Below the pieces are notes generated by a model. That model searched no databases, had not been told where the DNA came from, and saw only the letters and a program-made list of their open reading frames with translations. A program made the position numbers and the translations under genes. 30,482 bases of DNA from an uncultured Eubacteriales bacterium (lineage in GTDB: Bacteria; Bacillota; Clostridia; Oscillospirales; Oscillospiraceae): contig URCK01000012.1 in the NCBI GenBank assembly GCA_900546295.1, positions 1-30,482 on the forward strand, in the 5' to 3' direction. Below are positions 1 to 7,843 of the stretch, piece after piece. Every line of letters begins with the position of its first letter. Within the stretch, counting starts at the first letter, position 1.

Positions 1-2
1 CC

Positions 3-467
3 GATGTCCGCCTGCGGCTGGAGGACAGCCAGCTCCCCAACGAGGTGGATGTCCTGTTGGATATGGAGTACGAAACCCTCTCCGACCTCAATGAACTGGC
101 AGAGGCAACGGATGGGTTGTCAAAAGCGGATATGGAAAAGCTGGGCGCTGTGGTCATGCTGGCAGAGCCAAAGTCCGCGGCACAGATCAAAAACCTTGCG
201 GAAAGTCTCGACCTCTTTGACTTTGCCCCCGGCGCGCACTCTCCCGCCGAGTACGGCAAGTATATGATCCGTCAGTCCGGTCATTTCGACTATGATGAAA
301 ACCTCGATGCTTTTTATGACTATGAAAAGTATGGCACGGAGCGCATGAACACGGAGGACGGAATGTTCACCGACCGGGGCTACATCGCGTACAAGGGCTA
401 TTACAGCATGGAAGAAGTGATGAACGGCAGCCAGAGCAGCCACATGGTGATGGGAGGGATGATGTGA
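3..467 (+). CDS. ArdA-like antirestriction/mobile-element protein, C-terminal part
   Basis: The reading frame is already open at the window's left edge, so the N-terminus lies outside; about 154 residues are visible up to the TGA at 465-467. The protein is acidic and rich in Asp, Glu and Tyr. Near the C-terminus it carries FDYDENLDAFYDYEKYG followed by MFTDRGYIAYKG, which I associate from memory with ArdA-like proteins of Clostridia conjugative elements. ArdA proteins mimic DNA and inhibit type I restriction enzymes during conjugative transfer; the acidity fits, but the family call rests on motif memory. An element-associated pseudogene and an IS remnant lie within 2 kb downstream, supporting a mobile-element origin. 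Confidence 0.6.
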   Translation, partial: DVRLRLEDSQLPNEVDVLLDMEYETLSDLNELAEATDGLSKADMEKLGAVVMLAEPKSAAQIKNLAESLDLFDFAPGAHSPAEYGKYMIRQSGHFDYDENLDAFYDYEKYGTERMNTEDGMFTDRGYIAYKGYYSMEEVMNGSQSSHMVMGGMM

Positions 468-471
468 GCAA

Positions 472-503
472 AAGCGGCTCGATCCAAATGAATCAAGCCG
501 CTT
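472..503 (+). terminator. imperfect hairpin after the ArdA-like gene
   Basis: AAGCGGCT (472-479) pairs with AGCCGCTT (496-503), and the inner bases extend the stem with mismatches. It lies 4 bases after the stop codon. There is no good U-tract, so this is a weak terminator candidate. Confidence 0.35.
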
Positions 504-524
504 GATATGCAGATAAACTGGAAG

Positions 525-1319
525 TTATAAGTTTCTATTCTTTTCCTTTTTTGCTATTATAAACCCAATCATTAAAATCAAATTCATAAGAAGTACAATT
601 ATGCTGCCTTCAATTTTACAACTGCCGCCAGACAGAATTGGATTCCCACTAATTACCATATTAAATAAATGTGGATAATCTTCTGCCAGAGATACACCTC
701 CCAAAATAATTGCACCAACACCATTCCATAAAAAATGAATTACAATCGGAGCAATTAAAGAATCTGTGTATTCCAAAACCGCCGTCACAAAAAGACTCAT
801 TGTTATAACATTAAGCACTGGCAGAATTCCTGCCTCAAAAGCACCACCATGTGCAAATGTAAATAGGCCCGTAGATACAATAACTGCGGCGACTGTATTG
901 TAGTTGCTTTTTAACATTTGATATAAATAGCCACGAACCAACATTTCTTGCATAACAGTATTGAGAAAAGCCGAAACCATCCACAACCATAGCATAGAGA
1001 TTTGATTTCTACCATCTATATGTACAACTCCTATTATAGATAATATTCCAACAGAAATGCCTATCCAAACTGATCCTGTTACACATCCTAATATGATATT
1101 ATAAACAGGTCTTCCAGTCAGATGTAATTGCGTTTTTCTTTTGTCTATTAGCAAAAAAATGAGTGTCAGAACAATTATGGATAAAAGCGGTATTAGTTCT
1201 GCCCAGAATCTCCAGATTACTGCACTCGCTGTATCCGGTATAGGTATAACTGATGCACATATGACCCAACCTACAAAAAAAATTAGCGTTTTTATTGATA
1301 CTAATGCTATTTTTTTCAT
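525..1319 (-). CDS. CPBP family intramembrane metalloprotease
   Basis: A 264-aa, very hydrophobic protein with about seven or eight membrane segments. It has the CPBP (Abi) signature motifs in order: QEMLVRG at residues 124-130 (an EExxxRG motif with Gln for the first Glu), FTFAH at 153-157 and HFLWN at 195-199. Family members are glutamate/histidine intramembrane proteases related to Rce1; in Firmicutes some are linked to bacteriocin immunity or maturation. The substrate here is unknown. The ATG is preceded by AAGGAG, and a strong promoter lies upstream. The gene is clearly more AT-rich than its surroundings, which suggests recent transfer. The Q-for-E change could alter or reduce activity. 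Confidence 0.85.
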   Translation of the reverse strand: MKKIALVSIKTLIFFVGWVICASVIPIPDTASAVIWRFWAELIPLLSIIVLTLIFLLIDKRKTQLHLTGRPVYNIILGCVTGSVWIGISVGILSIIGVVHIDGRNQISMLWLWMVSAFLNTVMQEMLVRGYLYQMLKSNYNTVAAVIVSTGLFTFAHGGAFEAGILPVLNVITMSLFVTAVLEYTDSLIAPIVIHFLWNGVGAIILGGVSLAEDYPHLFNMVISGNPILSGGSCKIEGSIIVLLMNLILMIGFIIAKKEKNRNL

Positions 1320-1357
1320 TTAATACACTCCTTGTAAAATCCCGATTTGTTTGCCAC

Positions 1358-1386
1358 ATCATAGCACACCCCCAAAAATGTGTAAA
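1358..1386 (-). promoter_or_regulatory. sigma-A promoter of the CPBP gene
   Basis: Read on the minus strand: TTTACA (1381-1386), 17-base spacer, TATGAT (1358-1363). The distance to the start codon at 1319 fits a short leader. Confidence 0.7.
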
Positions 1387-1418
1387 GCAAAATTTCACAC
1401 CGAAAGGGGACCAAAATT

Positions 1419-1766
1419 TTGAAAAATGCAACACAATTTCATATCCGACCTGCCCGCCCGGAGGAGGCGGGATTATTTTATATCCCGCACCCCGAAGAAG
1501 ATAAGCGGCTGGGTACCATCGGCCATGTCCGCATGGACTTCGGACGCAGCGGCAACGAGTTTTGGCATACCTGGTAGCCGAGAGACTCGGAGAAACTGAA
1601 CAGCCCCGCATTCAAGTTGAAACTGCAGGAGGTCGTGGACACGCTGCGGGAGAGTGTGCTGAAAAACCGATTCGCAATGGAGCGATTCTGCTATGAACAC
1701 GGCGGTAAAATCAGCGGCGGCTGGACACAAAACTACGGTTATATCGTGGAAACGGAGCATTACCGC
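1419..1766 (+). pseudogene. mobile-element-associated conserved protein, interrupted and 3'-truncated
   Basis: From a TTG at 1419, preceded by AAAGGGG, the frame reads LKNATQFHIRPARPEEAGLF, then GTIGHVRMDFG and EFWHTW, and hits TAG at 1575-1577. The same frame then continues as PRDSEKLNSPAFK and on to QNYGYIVETEHYR. I recognise this as a conserved protein of Clostridia integrative elements, possibly one of the LPD-type domains; the exact family name is uncertain. Relatives as I recall them have two tryptophans at the stop site, so one base change (TGG to TAG) explains the nonsense codon. After about residue 115 the frame passes into IS3 transposase sequence and the normal C-terminus is missing. 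The gene is dead. Confidence 0.6.
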
Positions 1767-2510
1767 TACTATCATTTGAAGCAGATGCAGAAGGAAGAAA
1801 TCACAACGATTTACCACGAAAACAAAGGAAGATACGGCTATCGCCGCATTACAACAGAACTTCGCAAGCGTAAATTCTCTCTGAACCACAAGACGGTCCA
1901 GCGGCTTATGAAAGAGTTGGGCTTAGTTTGCCGTGTCAAGATGAAGAAGTATCGCTCTTATGAGGGAGAAGTGGGCAAAATCGCACCGAATCTGTTAAAT
2001 CGGGACTTCCGCGCCGAAAAGCCGAACCGGAAATGGGTCACGGATGTGACGGAGTTCAGTCTGTTTGGAGAAAAGCTCTATCTGTCCCCGATTCTCGATC
2101 TGCACAGCAGCGATCTGGTCAGTTACACCATATCGGATCGTCCTGTACTCAGCATGGTAACCACCATGCTGGACGAGGCGTTTGCAAAGATCCCGGCCGA
2201 AACAAACCTGATTCTCCATTCTGACCAGGGCTGGCAGTACCAACACAAACAATACCAACAGATGCTCCGGGAGAAAGGTGTTCGCCAGAGCATGAGCCGC
2301 AAGGGAAACTGTCTGGACAATGCTGTGATAGAAAATTTCTTCGGGCTGCTCAAAAGTGAGCTGCTGTATTTGCAGGAGTTCCGCTCCATGGAACACTTCA
2401 AGCAGGAACTCGTTGCATATCTGGATTACTACAACAACCGCCGCATCAAGGCAAAGTTAAAGGGCTTGCCGCCTGCAATTCACAGACAGCAAGCCCTTTC
2501 AGCTGCTTGA
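1617..2510 (+). pseudogene. IS3-family transposase OrfB, 5'-truncated and fused to an element gene
   Basis: The open frame encodes 297 aa, but roughly the first 50 residues belong to the upstream element gene. From about residue 51 (YYHLKQMQ, near 1767) the protein is an IS3-group OrfB. It has the HTH_21-like segment NKGRYGYRRIT and an rve integrase core with D143 (WVTDVTEF), D203 (LHSDQGWQY) and E239 (DNAVIENFF), giving the expected D(35)E spacing, and ends in the usual YYNNRR region. OrfA and the first part of OrfB are absent, so normal OrfAB production by frameshifting is impossible. The catalytic core is intact, but transposition is unlikely without OrfA and a left end. Confidence 0.85.
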
Positions 2511-2551
2511 ACAATTTTTACTTCAGAATATTGTCCAACTTTTTGGGGTCA
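1767..2551 (+). mobile_element. truncated IS3-family insertion sequence
   Basis: The element keeps most of orfB and its right terminal inverted repeat, but no matching left end was found in the sequence upstream. It is joined at about 1767 to a degraded element gene, so it is a deletion derivative rather than a fresh insertion. Confidence 0.75.
2532..2551 (+). repeat. right terminal inverted repeat of the IS3 remnant
   Basis: The sequence TGTCCAACTTTTTGGGGTCA reads inward from the right as TGACCCCAAAAAGTTGG, the typical end of IS3-group elements. It lies 21 bases after the orfB stop. Confidence 0.75.
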
Positions 2552-2553
2552 CT

Positions 2554-2709
2554 TCACTCTCGTTCATTCGGTATTCTTTCTCCCAAAACGGCATCCAGGC
2601 AGGACTGTAATGCCAGGCCGATCTGTTTCCCCCTGAAACCCATCGCCATTACGTCATTTCCATTTATAGCAAGATCTCTGAGGGTATGCTCCGCGTTTAT
2701 CCGCCCCCC
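2554..2709 (-). pseudogene. CCA-adding tRNA nucleotidyltransferase, C-terminal fragment
   Basis: On the minus strand the frame between a stop at 2710-2712 and the TGA at 2554-2556 encodes about 51 residues, including RDLAINGNDVMAMGF, then GKQIGLALQ and the end PNERE. This matches the C-terminal end of bacterial CCA-adding enzymes, where such a segment precedes a final ...PNE(R/K)E. The catalytic head and neck domains are absent. The stop codon sits two bases from the IS right end, so a rearrangement left only the 3' tail. A complete cca gene should exist elsewhere because the enzyme is essential in most Clostridia. Confidence 0.7.
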
Positions 2710-2738
2710 CTAACGCTAATAACACAGCGTCTGCAAGG

Positions 2739-2768
2739 AGCAGAGAAGCACCTTGCCGCCTCTCTGCT
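2739..2768 (-). terminator. hairpin downstream of the metal ATPase gene
   Basis: AGCAGAGA (2739-2746) pairs with TCTCTGCT (2761-2768) around a 14-base loop, 16 bases past the ATPase stop on the minus strand. There is no clear U-tract. Confidence 0.4.
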
Positions 2769-2783
2769 CTCTCACTTTCTTGC

Positions 2784-4880
2784 TTATTTTCGGGGATTTT
2801 CTTCATCGTCCAGCAGGTCGGTCATATTCCGCAGGCTGATGCCCAGGGTGGACCCGTTGTGCAGCAGCGCCGAGGTTGTGGGCGGCAGCACCCCCGCCAC
2901 GCCCAGCGCGATCAGCGTCAGGTTGAAGCCCACGATGAAGCGGTAGCTGCCGTGGATACGCTGCATCAGTGCCTGACTGAGCCTGCGCAGCGTGACCAGC
3001 GCAAAAAGGTCCTCCGAGGAAACAGTGATGTCGGCGATCTCCCGGGCAATGGCCGCACCGGTGGAGATGGCGATGCCCGCATCCGCTTCGGACAAGGCAG
3101 GAGAATCGTTGACGCCGTCACCCACCATGATAACGGTGTGGCCCTTTTCCTTTTCACCACGGATAAACGCAGCCTTGTCCTCCGGCAGCACCTCGGCATA
3201 CACCGCGTCCACGCCGACCTCGGCGGCCACAGACTCCGCCGTACGGCGGTTGTCGCCGGTCATCATCACCACGTTGGCAAAGCCGCTCTCGTGCAGCGCT
3301 CTTACCGCCGAGCGCGCCTCCCGGCGCAGGGGATCGTGGATGCAGATGACCGCCGCCAGCTCCCCGTCCTTGCAGAGATACAGGTGGGAATACGCGGCGG
3401 GCAGCGCGTCAAATTTCGTCTGTTCTCCCTCCGGGATCCGGCAGCCCTCGTCCTCAAAGACAAAGTGTGCGCTGCCGATGATGACCTTCTTGTCTTCCAC
3501 CATGCTGGAGATGCCGTGTGCCACGACGTACTGCACCTGCGAATGGTACTCCTCGTGGGTGAGAGCGCGCCGCTTTGCCTCCGCCACCACAGCGTTTGCC
3601 ATGGAATGGGGGTAATGCTCCTCCAGACAGGCGGCAAGGCGCAGCATTTCCGCCTCGTCGTGTCCGCCGAAGGGGATGACCGCAGCAACGGTGGGCGTTG
3701 CATAGGTCAGCGTGCCGGTCTTGTCGAACACAATGGTGTCCGCCTTGGCCACCGCCTCCAAAAAGCGTCCGCCCTTGACGGAGATGTGATAACCGCTGCT
3801 TTCCCGCATGGCGGACAGCACCGCGACGGGGATGGCCAGCTTCAGCGCGCAGGAGAAGTCCACCATCAGCACCGCGAGCATTTTCGTCACGTTCCGGGTC
3901 AAAAGATACGTCAGCACCGTGCCGCCCAGCGTATAGGGCACCAGCCTGTCCGCCATCCGGGATGCCTTGTCCTCGGCGGTGGATTTCAGCTTTTCCGACT
4001 CCTCGATCATGCGAACCACCCGGTCATACCGTCCGCTGCCGGACACCTTCTCCACGGAGATGACGCATTCGCCCTCCTCCGCCACCGTCCCGGCATAGAC
4101 GGGACTGCCGGGGTGTTTCACCACGGGCATGGACTCGCCGGTGAGCGAGGACTGGTTCACCATGGCCTCGCCCTCCACCACTCGGCCGTCCAGCGGGATC
4201 ATGCCGCCGGTGCGGATCACGATACGGTCTCCCGGCTTCACATCGGTAATTTTCGTCAGCACCTCGGTGCCGTTTGCCTGCTGCCAGACGTTGTCCACCC
4301 GCAGGCTCATGGCGGAGGCAAGGTCGGCCACAGATTTTTTATGGGTCCACTCCTCCAGAATTTCGCCCAGATGCAGCATGAACATCACGGAGCCGGCGGT
4401 GGCAAAATCGCCCCGTGCCATGGATACCGTGACGGCGGTGGCATCCAGCACGGCGACGGACAGTCTGCCGCGCCACAGTGCCGAAAGCCCCTCCCGGATG
4501 TACTTTATGGAGCGGATCACCGCCAACGCCGTGGTGATGGGCGCAGGCAGGAACAGTTTGGAGCCACACCGCCGCATGACGGCGACCGCCAGCTTGTCCT
4601 CAAACTCCCGGTTCAGCGCACGGGAGGTGTGCTCCGGCACCAGCTCCATGGCCTCCGCCTCGGCGAAGGAGAAACGTGCCAGCGCACGGAGTATGCTTCC
4701 ACGCTCCGCGTCATAGAGCACCACCGCGTCCTGCGTCCGGTCGTAGACTTTGACGGAGCGCACGCCGTCCACCGCCAGCAGATAGTATTCCAGCACATCC
4801 GCTTGGGATAAGCTCATCTGCCCGCAGCACAGGTGTACCCGCAGCCGTCCGGTCGTTTCATGTAGGATTTTGCACTTCAT
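2784..4880 (-). CDS. heavy-metal translocating P1B-type ATPase with S-C-A membrane motif
   Basis: A 698-aa ATP-driven metal pump of the inner membrane. Residues 1-75 form an HMA_2-like domain (GRLRVH, VKVYDRT) without the CxxC metal-binding pair. The actuator loop has TGES at 247-250. The phosphorylation site is DKTGTLT with Asp386; TGDN is at 541-544 and GDGVNDSPAL at 587-596. An HP-like motif (HYPHS, 422-426) marks the P1B nucleotide-binding domain. The transmembrane metal motif is DFSCALKL, with S343-C344-A345 where most P1B pumps have CPC, CPH, SPC or TPC, and no proline between. The exported ion therefore cannot be assigned confidently. It is the last gene of a three-gene operon, 3 bases after the DUF6110-like gene. 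Confidence 0.9.
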   Translation of the reverse strand: MKCKILHETTGRLRVHLCCGQMSLSQADVLEYYLLAVDGVRSVKVYDRTQDAVVLYDAERGSILRALARFSFAEAEAMELVPEHTSRALNREFEDKLAVAVMRRCGSKLFLPAPITTALAVIRSIKYIREGLSALWRGRLSVAVLDATAVTVSMARGDFATAGSVMFMLHLGEILEEWTHKKSVADLASAMSLRVDNVWQQANGTEVLTKITDVKPGDRIVIRTGGMIPLDGRVVEGEAMVNQSSLTGESMPVVKHPGSPVYAGTVAEEGECVISVEKVSGSGRYDRVVRMIEESEKLKSTAEDKASRMADRLVPYTLGGTVLTYLLTRNVTKMLAVLMVDFSCALKLAIPVAVLSAMRESSGYHISVKGGRFLEAVAKADTIVFDKTGTLTYATPTVAAVIPFGGHDEAEMLRLAACLEEHYPHSMANAVVAEAKRRALTHEEYHSQVQYVVAHGISSMVEDKKVIIGSAHFVFEDEGCRIPEGEQTKFDALPAAYSHLYLCKDGELAAVICIHDPLRREARSAVRALHESGFANVVMMTGDNRRTAESVAAEVGVDAVYAEVLPEDKAAFIRGEKEKGHTVIMVGDGVNDSPALSEADAGIAISTGAAIAREIADITVSSEDLFALVTLRRLSQALMQRIHGSYRFIVGFNLTLIALGVAGVLPPTTSALLHNGSTLGISLRNMTDLLDDEENPRK

Positions 4881-4883
4881 GGC

Positions 4884-5153
4884 TCACTCCGCCTTGCTTT
4901 CCTCCGCAGAAGCGTCCTCCACCACAGCGGCAGCCTCCGCCTCCGCGCGGTGCTCGTTGATGGCCTTGGCATCAGCGTAAACATCCTCTGCACCCTCACG
5001 CACGGCGGTGACCGCTGTCATCACGCTCTCCTTTGCCCGCAGTGCGGCGGCAGTAGTCTGGGCGTAGGCCTTCCTTGCATCCCTGCTGCCGAGCAGCTTG
5101 ATACCCGCCGTGCCGAACAGCACGCCTGCCGCAAACAGACCGATTTTTTTCAT
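4884..5153 (-). CDS. DUF6110-like small membrane-anchored protein
   Basis: An 89-aa protein. The start was placed at the ATG at 5153 (MKKIGLFAAG), because AGGAGG stands 9 bases before it; a longer frame starting at 5189 lacks this support. One N-terminal hydrophobic segment (about residues 4-18, GLFAAGVLFGTAGIKLL) is followed by a charged Ala/Glu-rich helix. I recognise it as similar to DUF6110 proteins, which are found beside HMA-domain proteins and P-type ATPases in Firmicutes. Its function is unknown; a helper or assembly role for the pump is inferred from position only. Confidence 0.75.
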   Translation of the reverse strand: MKKIGLFAAGVLFGTAGIKLLGSRDARKAYAQTTAAALRAKESVMTAVTAVREGAEDVYADAKAINEHRAEAEAAAVVEDASAEESKAE

Positions 5154-5222
5154 AATGATTGTCCTCCTATGTAGATGTGTGTATGTCAAACCGATGTCCG
5201 CGATGGCGGCATCGGAATGATC

Positions 5223-5486
5223 TTAATGTTTCTTCTTCCCGAAATGGAAAAAGCCTTTCTTCTCGTAGACTGCGGTGCCGATCTCGCCCGCCGTATATCC
5301 GGTGGCATCGATGGCGGCGCGCAGGACGCCTTCGTCCAGCGGCTCTTGAGAGAGGATCACCGTCTCCCCCTTGGAACGGGATGAGGAAACCTTCTCCACC
5401 GAGAACGCGGCGCGAATGGCATCGTTGATGTGCGCCTCGCACATAGAGCAGGCCATACCGGAAACTTTAACTGTTGTCTGAATCAT
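5223..5486 (-). CDS. HMA-domain metallochaperone (CopZ-like)
   Basis: An 87-aa protein. The start chosen is the ATG at 5486, with AGAAGG about 7 bases upstream; a longer frame to 5543 lacks a site. It begins VKVSGMACSMCEAHI, the ferredoxin-like HMA motif GMxCxxC with Cys13 and Cys16, and the domain runs to about residue 70. The C-terminus is Phe/Lys/His rich (FFHFGKKKH), which might add metal ligands. HMA proteins carry Cu(I) or related soft metals to P-type ATPases. As first gene of the operon it probably serves the downstream ATPase, whose own N-terminal domain lacks the CxxC pair. Confidence 0.88.
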   Translation of the reverse strand: MIQTTVKVSGMACSMCEAHINDAIRAAFSVEKVSSSRSKGETVILSQEPLDEGVLRAAIDATGYTAGEIGTAVYEKKGFFHFGKKKH

Positions 5487-5561
5487 TTTCGTACCTTCTT
5501 TCAAAATTACGGTTTTCTCAAAAATTGTACTTAGCCACGTCACTGCAACACAGCCCCTTTA

Positions 5562-5574
5562 CATGACCTTCATG
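5562..5574 (-). promoter_or_regulatory. short palindrome upstream of the metal operon
   Basis: CATGA-N3-TCATG lies 76 bases before the HMA start codon. It could be a metalloregulator site, but no convincing -35/-10 pair was found around it. Confidence 0.25.
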
Positions 5575-5621
5575 CAAAAGTCGCGTCGGTCATCGCCGCG
5601 CCCCAGCGTCACGGTCCTATC

Positions 5622-5960
5622 TCAGATCAGCTTTGGATACGGCATGGAGAGAATGAACGCACCGAATTGCAGATACCTCCCGGCTTCCGCTTCCAGTGTC
5701 TGCCATACCGGATAGCGCAGGACTACAAAAATCACGTCATATATTTCCTCCGGTTTCGGTTCAGTCACCACCGGAATGCGGCTGACCGAGGGGCGGGGCG
5801 AGAATTTGTCCTTGATTCGCAGCCCGTTCTTCCTGATCTCCTCCGCCCAATTTCCCCGTGCAAGCAGGGTGACGTCCTTTCCAGCCCGGAACAGATTCCT
5901 TGCCAGATTGCATCCCAAAACGCCTGCACCATATACTAAAATTTCATTTTCTGTCTCCAA
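5622..5960 (-). CDS. ketopantoate reductase-like NAD(P)-binding fragment
   Basis: A 112-aa product starting METENEILVYGAGVLGCNLA. It has the Rossmann motif GAGVLG of the ApbA/PanE family near residues 11-16 and the following LLARG segment. Full-length 2-dehydropantoate 2-reductases are about 300 aa; here the frame ends at PYPKLI and the whole catalytic C-terminal domain is missing. It overlaps the end of the upstream methyltransferase gene by 17 bases, as translationally coupled genes do. It is the last gene of the operon and probably a 3'-truncated remnant, so I would not expect reductase activity. Confidence 0.65.
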   Translation of the reverse strand: METENEILVYGAGVLGCNLARNLFRAGKDVTLLARGNWAEEIRKNGLRIKDKFSPRPSVSRIPVVTEPKPEEIYDVIFVVLRYPVWQTLEAEAGRYLQFGAFILSMPYPKLI

Positions 5961-6786
5961 ATCTGATCTTTACGATCTGCATTTTCATCATCCCGTCACC
6001 GACTTTGGCGAGAAAACGAAAAAAGCCACTGACAGATGGGCCTTTCAGATCGTTATAACCCAGCATATAGCCCCGGCTGGTAACCTGCAAACGGCTGTCC
6101 CACGCACCAATCTCCTTGGGAGCGTCCGAAACCGCAAAATACGCGCCCACATCTTGAATCTTCGCACTTTTGAGCCATGTTTTTGCGATCATCTTTACCG
6201 CCGTCCGATTGGCCGCGTCAAACACCAACACACCGCCGTGGAAGGCATCTGCCATGGCTTGTACCAGCGCCTTGACCTGCTCCGTCAGAAAGTAATAGAA
6301 CACCCCGGAGGCAAAGAACACCGCACCGTTTGAAGTGTCGATTTCAGAAAACCATGCCGTGTCGTTCAAATCGCATGGGATATTTTTCTCCCGCTCCCCG
6401 GCGGGCAAAAGCTCGTTACGCACGGCTATGACATCGGGAAAGTCCAGATTGTAGGTGTTACAGCTGCCGTTGTCGCAGGCTCTCCCTGTACTGTCCAGCC
6501 CGCAGCCCAGATTGACCACCGCCGCGTTGGGGTGAGCCTTCAAATAGTCGCGCACCTCCCATGCCAGATCGTTCTGCCGCATGGCAACCTCCAGCGCACC
6601 GAAACGCTGCATGAGGCTGCGGGAATTTTTCTCCGCCTCCGAAAAGTCGTAGTCAATATCATCAATCAGACAAACCGCCGTCTCGTCCCGGTAGAGATCA
6701 GGGTACAGCTCCGAACACACCTTCCGGGCAAACAGCGGAATGATCAAGGTCTCCTGCACCGTGTTTTTCTCGATTTTGTATTTCAT
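5944..6786 (-). CDS. LCM-family (leucine carboxyl methyltransferase-like) SAM methyltransferase
   Basis: A 280-aa protein. The segment AAVVNLGCGLDST at residues 88-100 is the SAM-binding signature of the leucine carboxyl methyltransferase (PPM1/LCM) family, and NTYNLDFPDVIAVR further on is the usual acidic second motif. Bacterial members methylate small molecules, often in polyketide pathways or unknown secondary metabolism. Its start codon overlaps the end of the alpha/beta hydrolase gene by 4 bases, and its own end overlaps the ketopantoate reductase-like fragment, so all belong to one transcript. Substrate unknown. Confidence 0.85.
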   Translation of the reverse strand: MKYKIEKNTVQETLIIPLFARKVCSELYPDLYRDETAVCLIDDIDYDFSEAEKNSRSLMQRFGALEVAMRQNDLAWEVRDYLKAHPNAAVVNLGCGLDSTGRACDNGSCNTYNLDFPDVIAVRNELLPAGEREKNIPCDLNDTAWFSEIDTSNGAVFFASGVFYYFLTEQVKALVQAMADAFHGGVLVFDAANRTAVKMIAKTWLKSAKIQDVGAYFAVSDAPKEIGAWDSRLQVTSRGYMLGYNDLKGPSVSGFFRFLAKVGDGMMKMQIVKIRFGDRK

Positions 6787-7571
6787 ATCGGTATCTCTCC
6801 CTTCCTGATAAAGGGCAGCTTCGGCATACCGTCATGCTCAGCGACATATGCCAGCATTTCGGCAAAGCCCCTCGGATCTCGTATCTGATATTGCATATGA
6901 TTGTATCCCTCAAATACGGGGTAATTGCCAGAGGGGTAGGCTTTCATCACCGCCTGGCGGTATTTGAAATGCTCTTCTATGCTGCCAAACTCGAAATAGA
7001 TATGCCTTTGCAATTCTTCAGGAAGCGGCGGAAAGGGTTTATCCTCCAGACTGTCCGAAATCTGCCGCCGCAAATTTGTATAGGTCAGATTTTCCCCTGC
7101 GGCTATAAAATACGGCTTTATGGAGTCGTCGTCACACCTCAGTATCTTTTTCAGCGTTCCGCCCTTCGACCAGTACAGGCTCTTAATGGCGAGATACAAA
7201 AACGGCGTCATAATGCGGCGCGCTCCTTTTCCAATTTGCGCAAACTGCCCGCCGTCAAAGAAAACGTGTCCAATGGGCAGCTTCGTGCTTGTCAGAAACG
7301 CCATGGCAAGGTCTGCACCGATGGAAGAAGCGACCACCATCGCCAGCCGCTCCACGCCGTGTCGATGCAGAAAGTCCTCCACCTGCCGTATTTCGTCCAG
7401 CTTGCTGACATATTTCTGCCCCTCGCAGTAAACGGTGGAAGTGGGCAAGATGCAGAAATATCGATCCTGCAAATACCTCGCAATCGGTTCGCTGCTCGCT
7501 CCTGTCACACCCATTGCATGAAAGAACAGCACCACAGGATGATTCCTGTTGCCATAAGTTTGAAACAGCAT
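6783..7571 (-). CDS. alpha/beta hydrolase
   Basis: A 262-aa soluble protein of typical alpha/beta hydrolase length. FFHAMGVTG near residues 16-24 forms the oxyanion-hole loop (HAMG). The nucleophile elbow is A-S-S-I-G at 81-85 with Ser83 likely catalytic, and the catalytic His is in EGYNHMQYQ near the C-terminus. Its ATG shares one base with the TAA of the preceding ATC-hydrolase fragment (TAATG), and its end overlaps the next gene by 4 bases, which indicates translational coupling. Hydrolase substrates in this family range from esters to C-C bonds; nothing here fixes the choice. Confidence 0.8.
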   Translation of the reverse strand: MLFQTYGNRNHPVVLFFHAMGVTGASSEPIARYLQDRYFCILPTSTVYCEGQKYVSKLDEIRQVEDFLHRHGVERLAMVVASSIGADLAMAFLTSTKLPIGHVFFDGGQFAQIGKGARRIMTPFLYLAIKSLYWSKGGTLKKILRCDDDSIKPYFIAAGENLTYTNLRRQISDSLEDKPFPPLPEELQRHIYFEFGSIEEHFKYRQAVMKAYPSGNYPVFEGYNHMQYQIRDPRGFAEMLAYVAEHDGMPKLPFIRKGEIPI

Positions 7572-7843
7572 TACTTGTTCCTCCTGAATCCGTTTTCGTC
7601 CCGGTATTCGGGATGTCCCTTCCAGTATGGGTCTTTGTCGCCGCAGATGCTATAGTCGCATCGGCAGCCGTCCACGCAGGTGGTCGTCCGCACCAGTCTT
7701 ATGTGGAGCAGCTCCATGGACACATAGTCCACATTGCACAGGGCGGGCATGATATCCGTAAGGCCGTGCCGGATGGCAAACTCCGCTGCCGGACACGATG
7801 TAAACTCATAATAAATATCCCTCCGATTTCTCACACTCGGCAT
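7571..7843 (-). pseudogene. L-2-amino-thiazoline-4-carboxylate hydrolase-like C-terminal fragment
   Basis: The frame encodes 90 aa. It has YYEFTSCPAAEFA, then MPALCNVDYVSMELLH, VRTTTC and CRCDY, features of the C-terminal half of the ATC hydrolase family (about 200 aa or more when complete). The only upstream starts lie inside the preceding methyltransferase gene and lack a Shine-Dalgarno sequence. The simplest reading is a deletion that joined the 3' end of the methyltransferase gene to the middle of this gene. A short product could still be made by coupling, since the frame itself is open to its TAA. Confidence 0.6.

Noticed and set aside
2859..4811. A 650-codon plus-strand frame opposite the P-type ATPase gene
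   Set aside because: It is His/Arg/Gly-rich with no domain and no ribosome binding site; it is the mirror of a GC-rich coding region.
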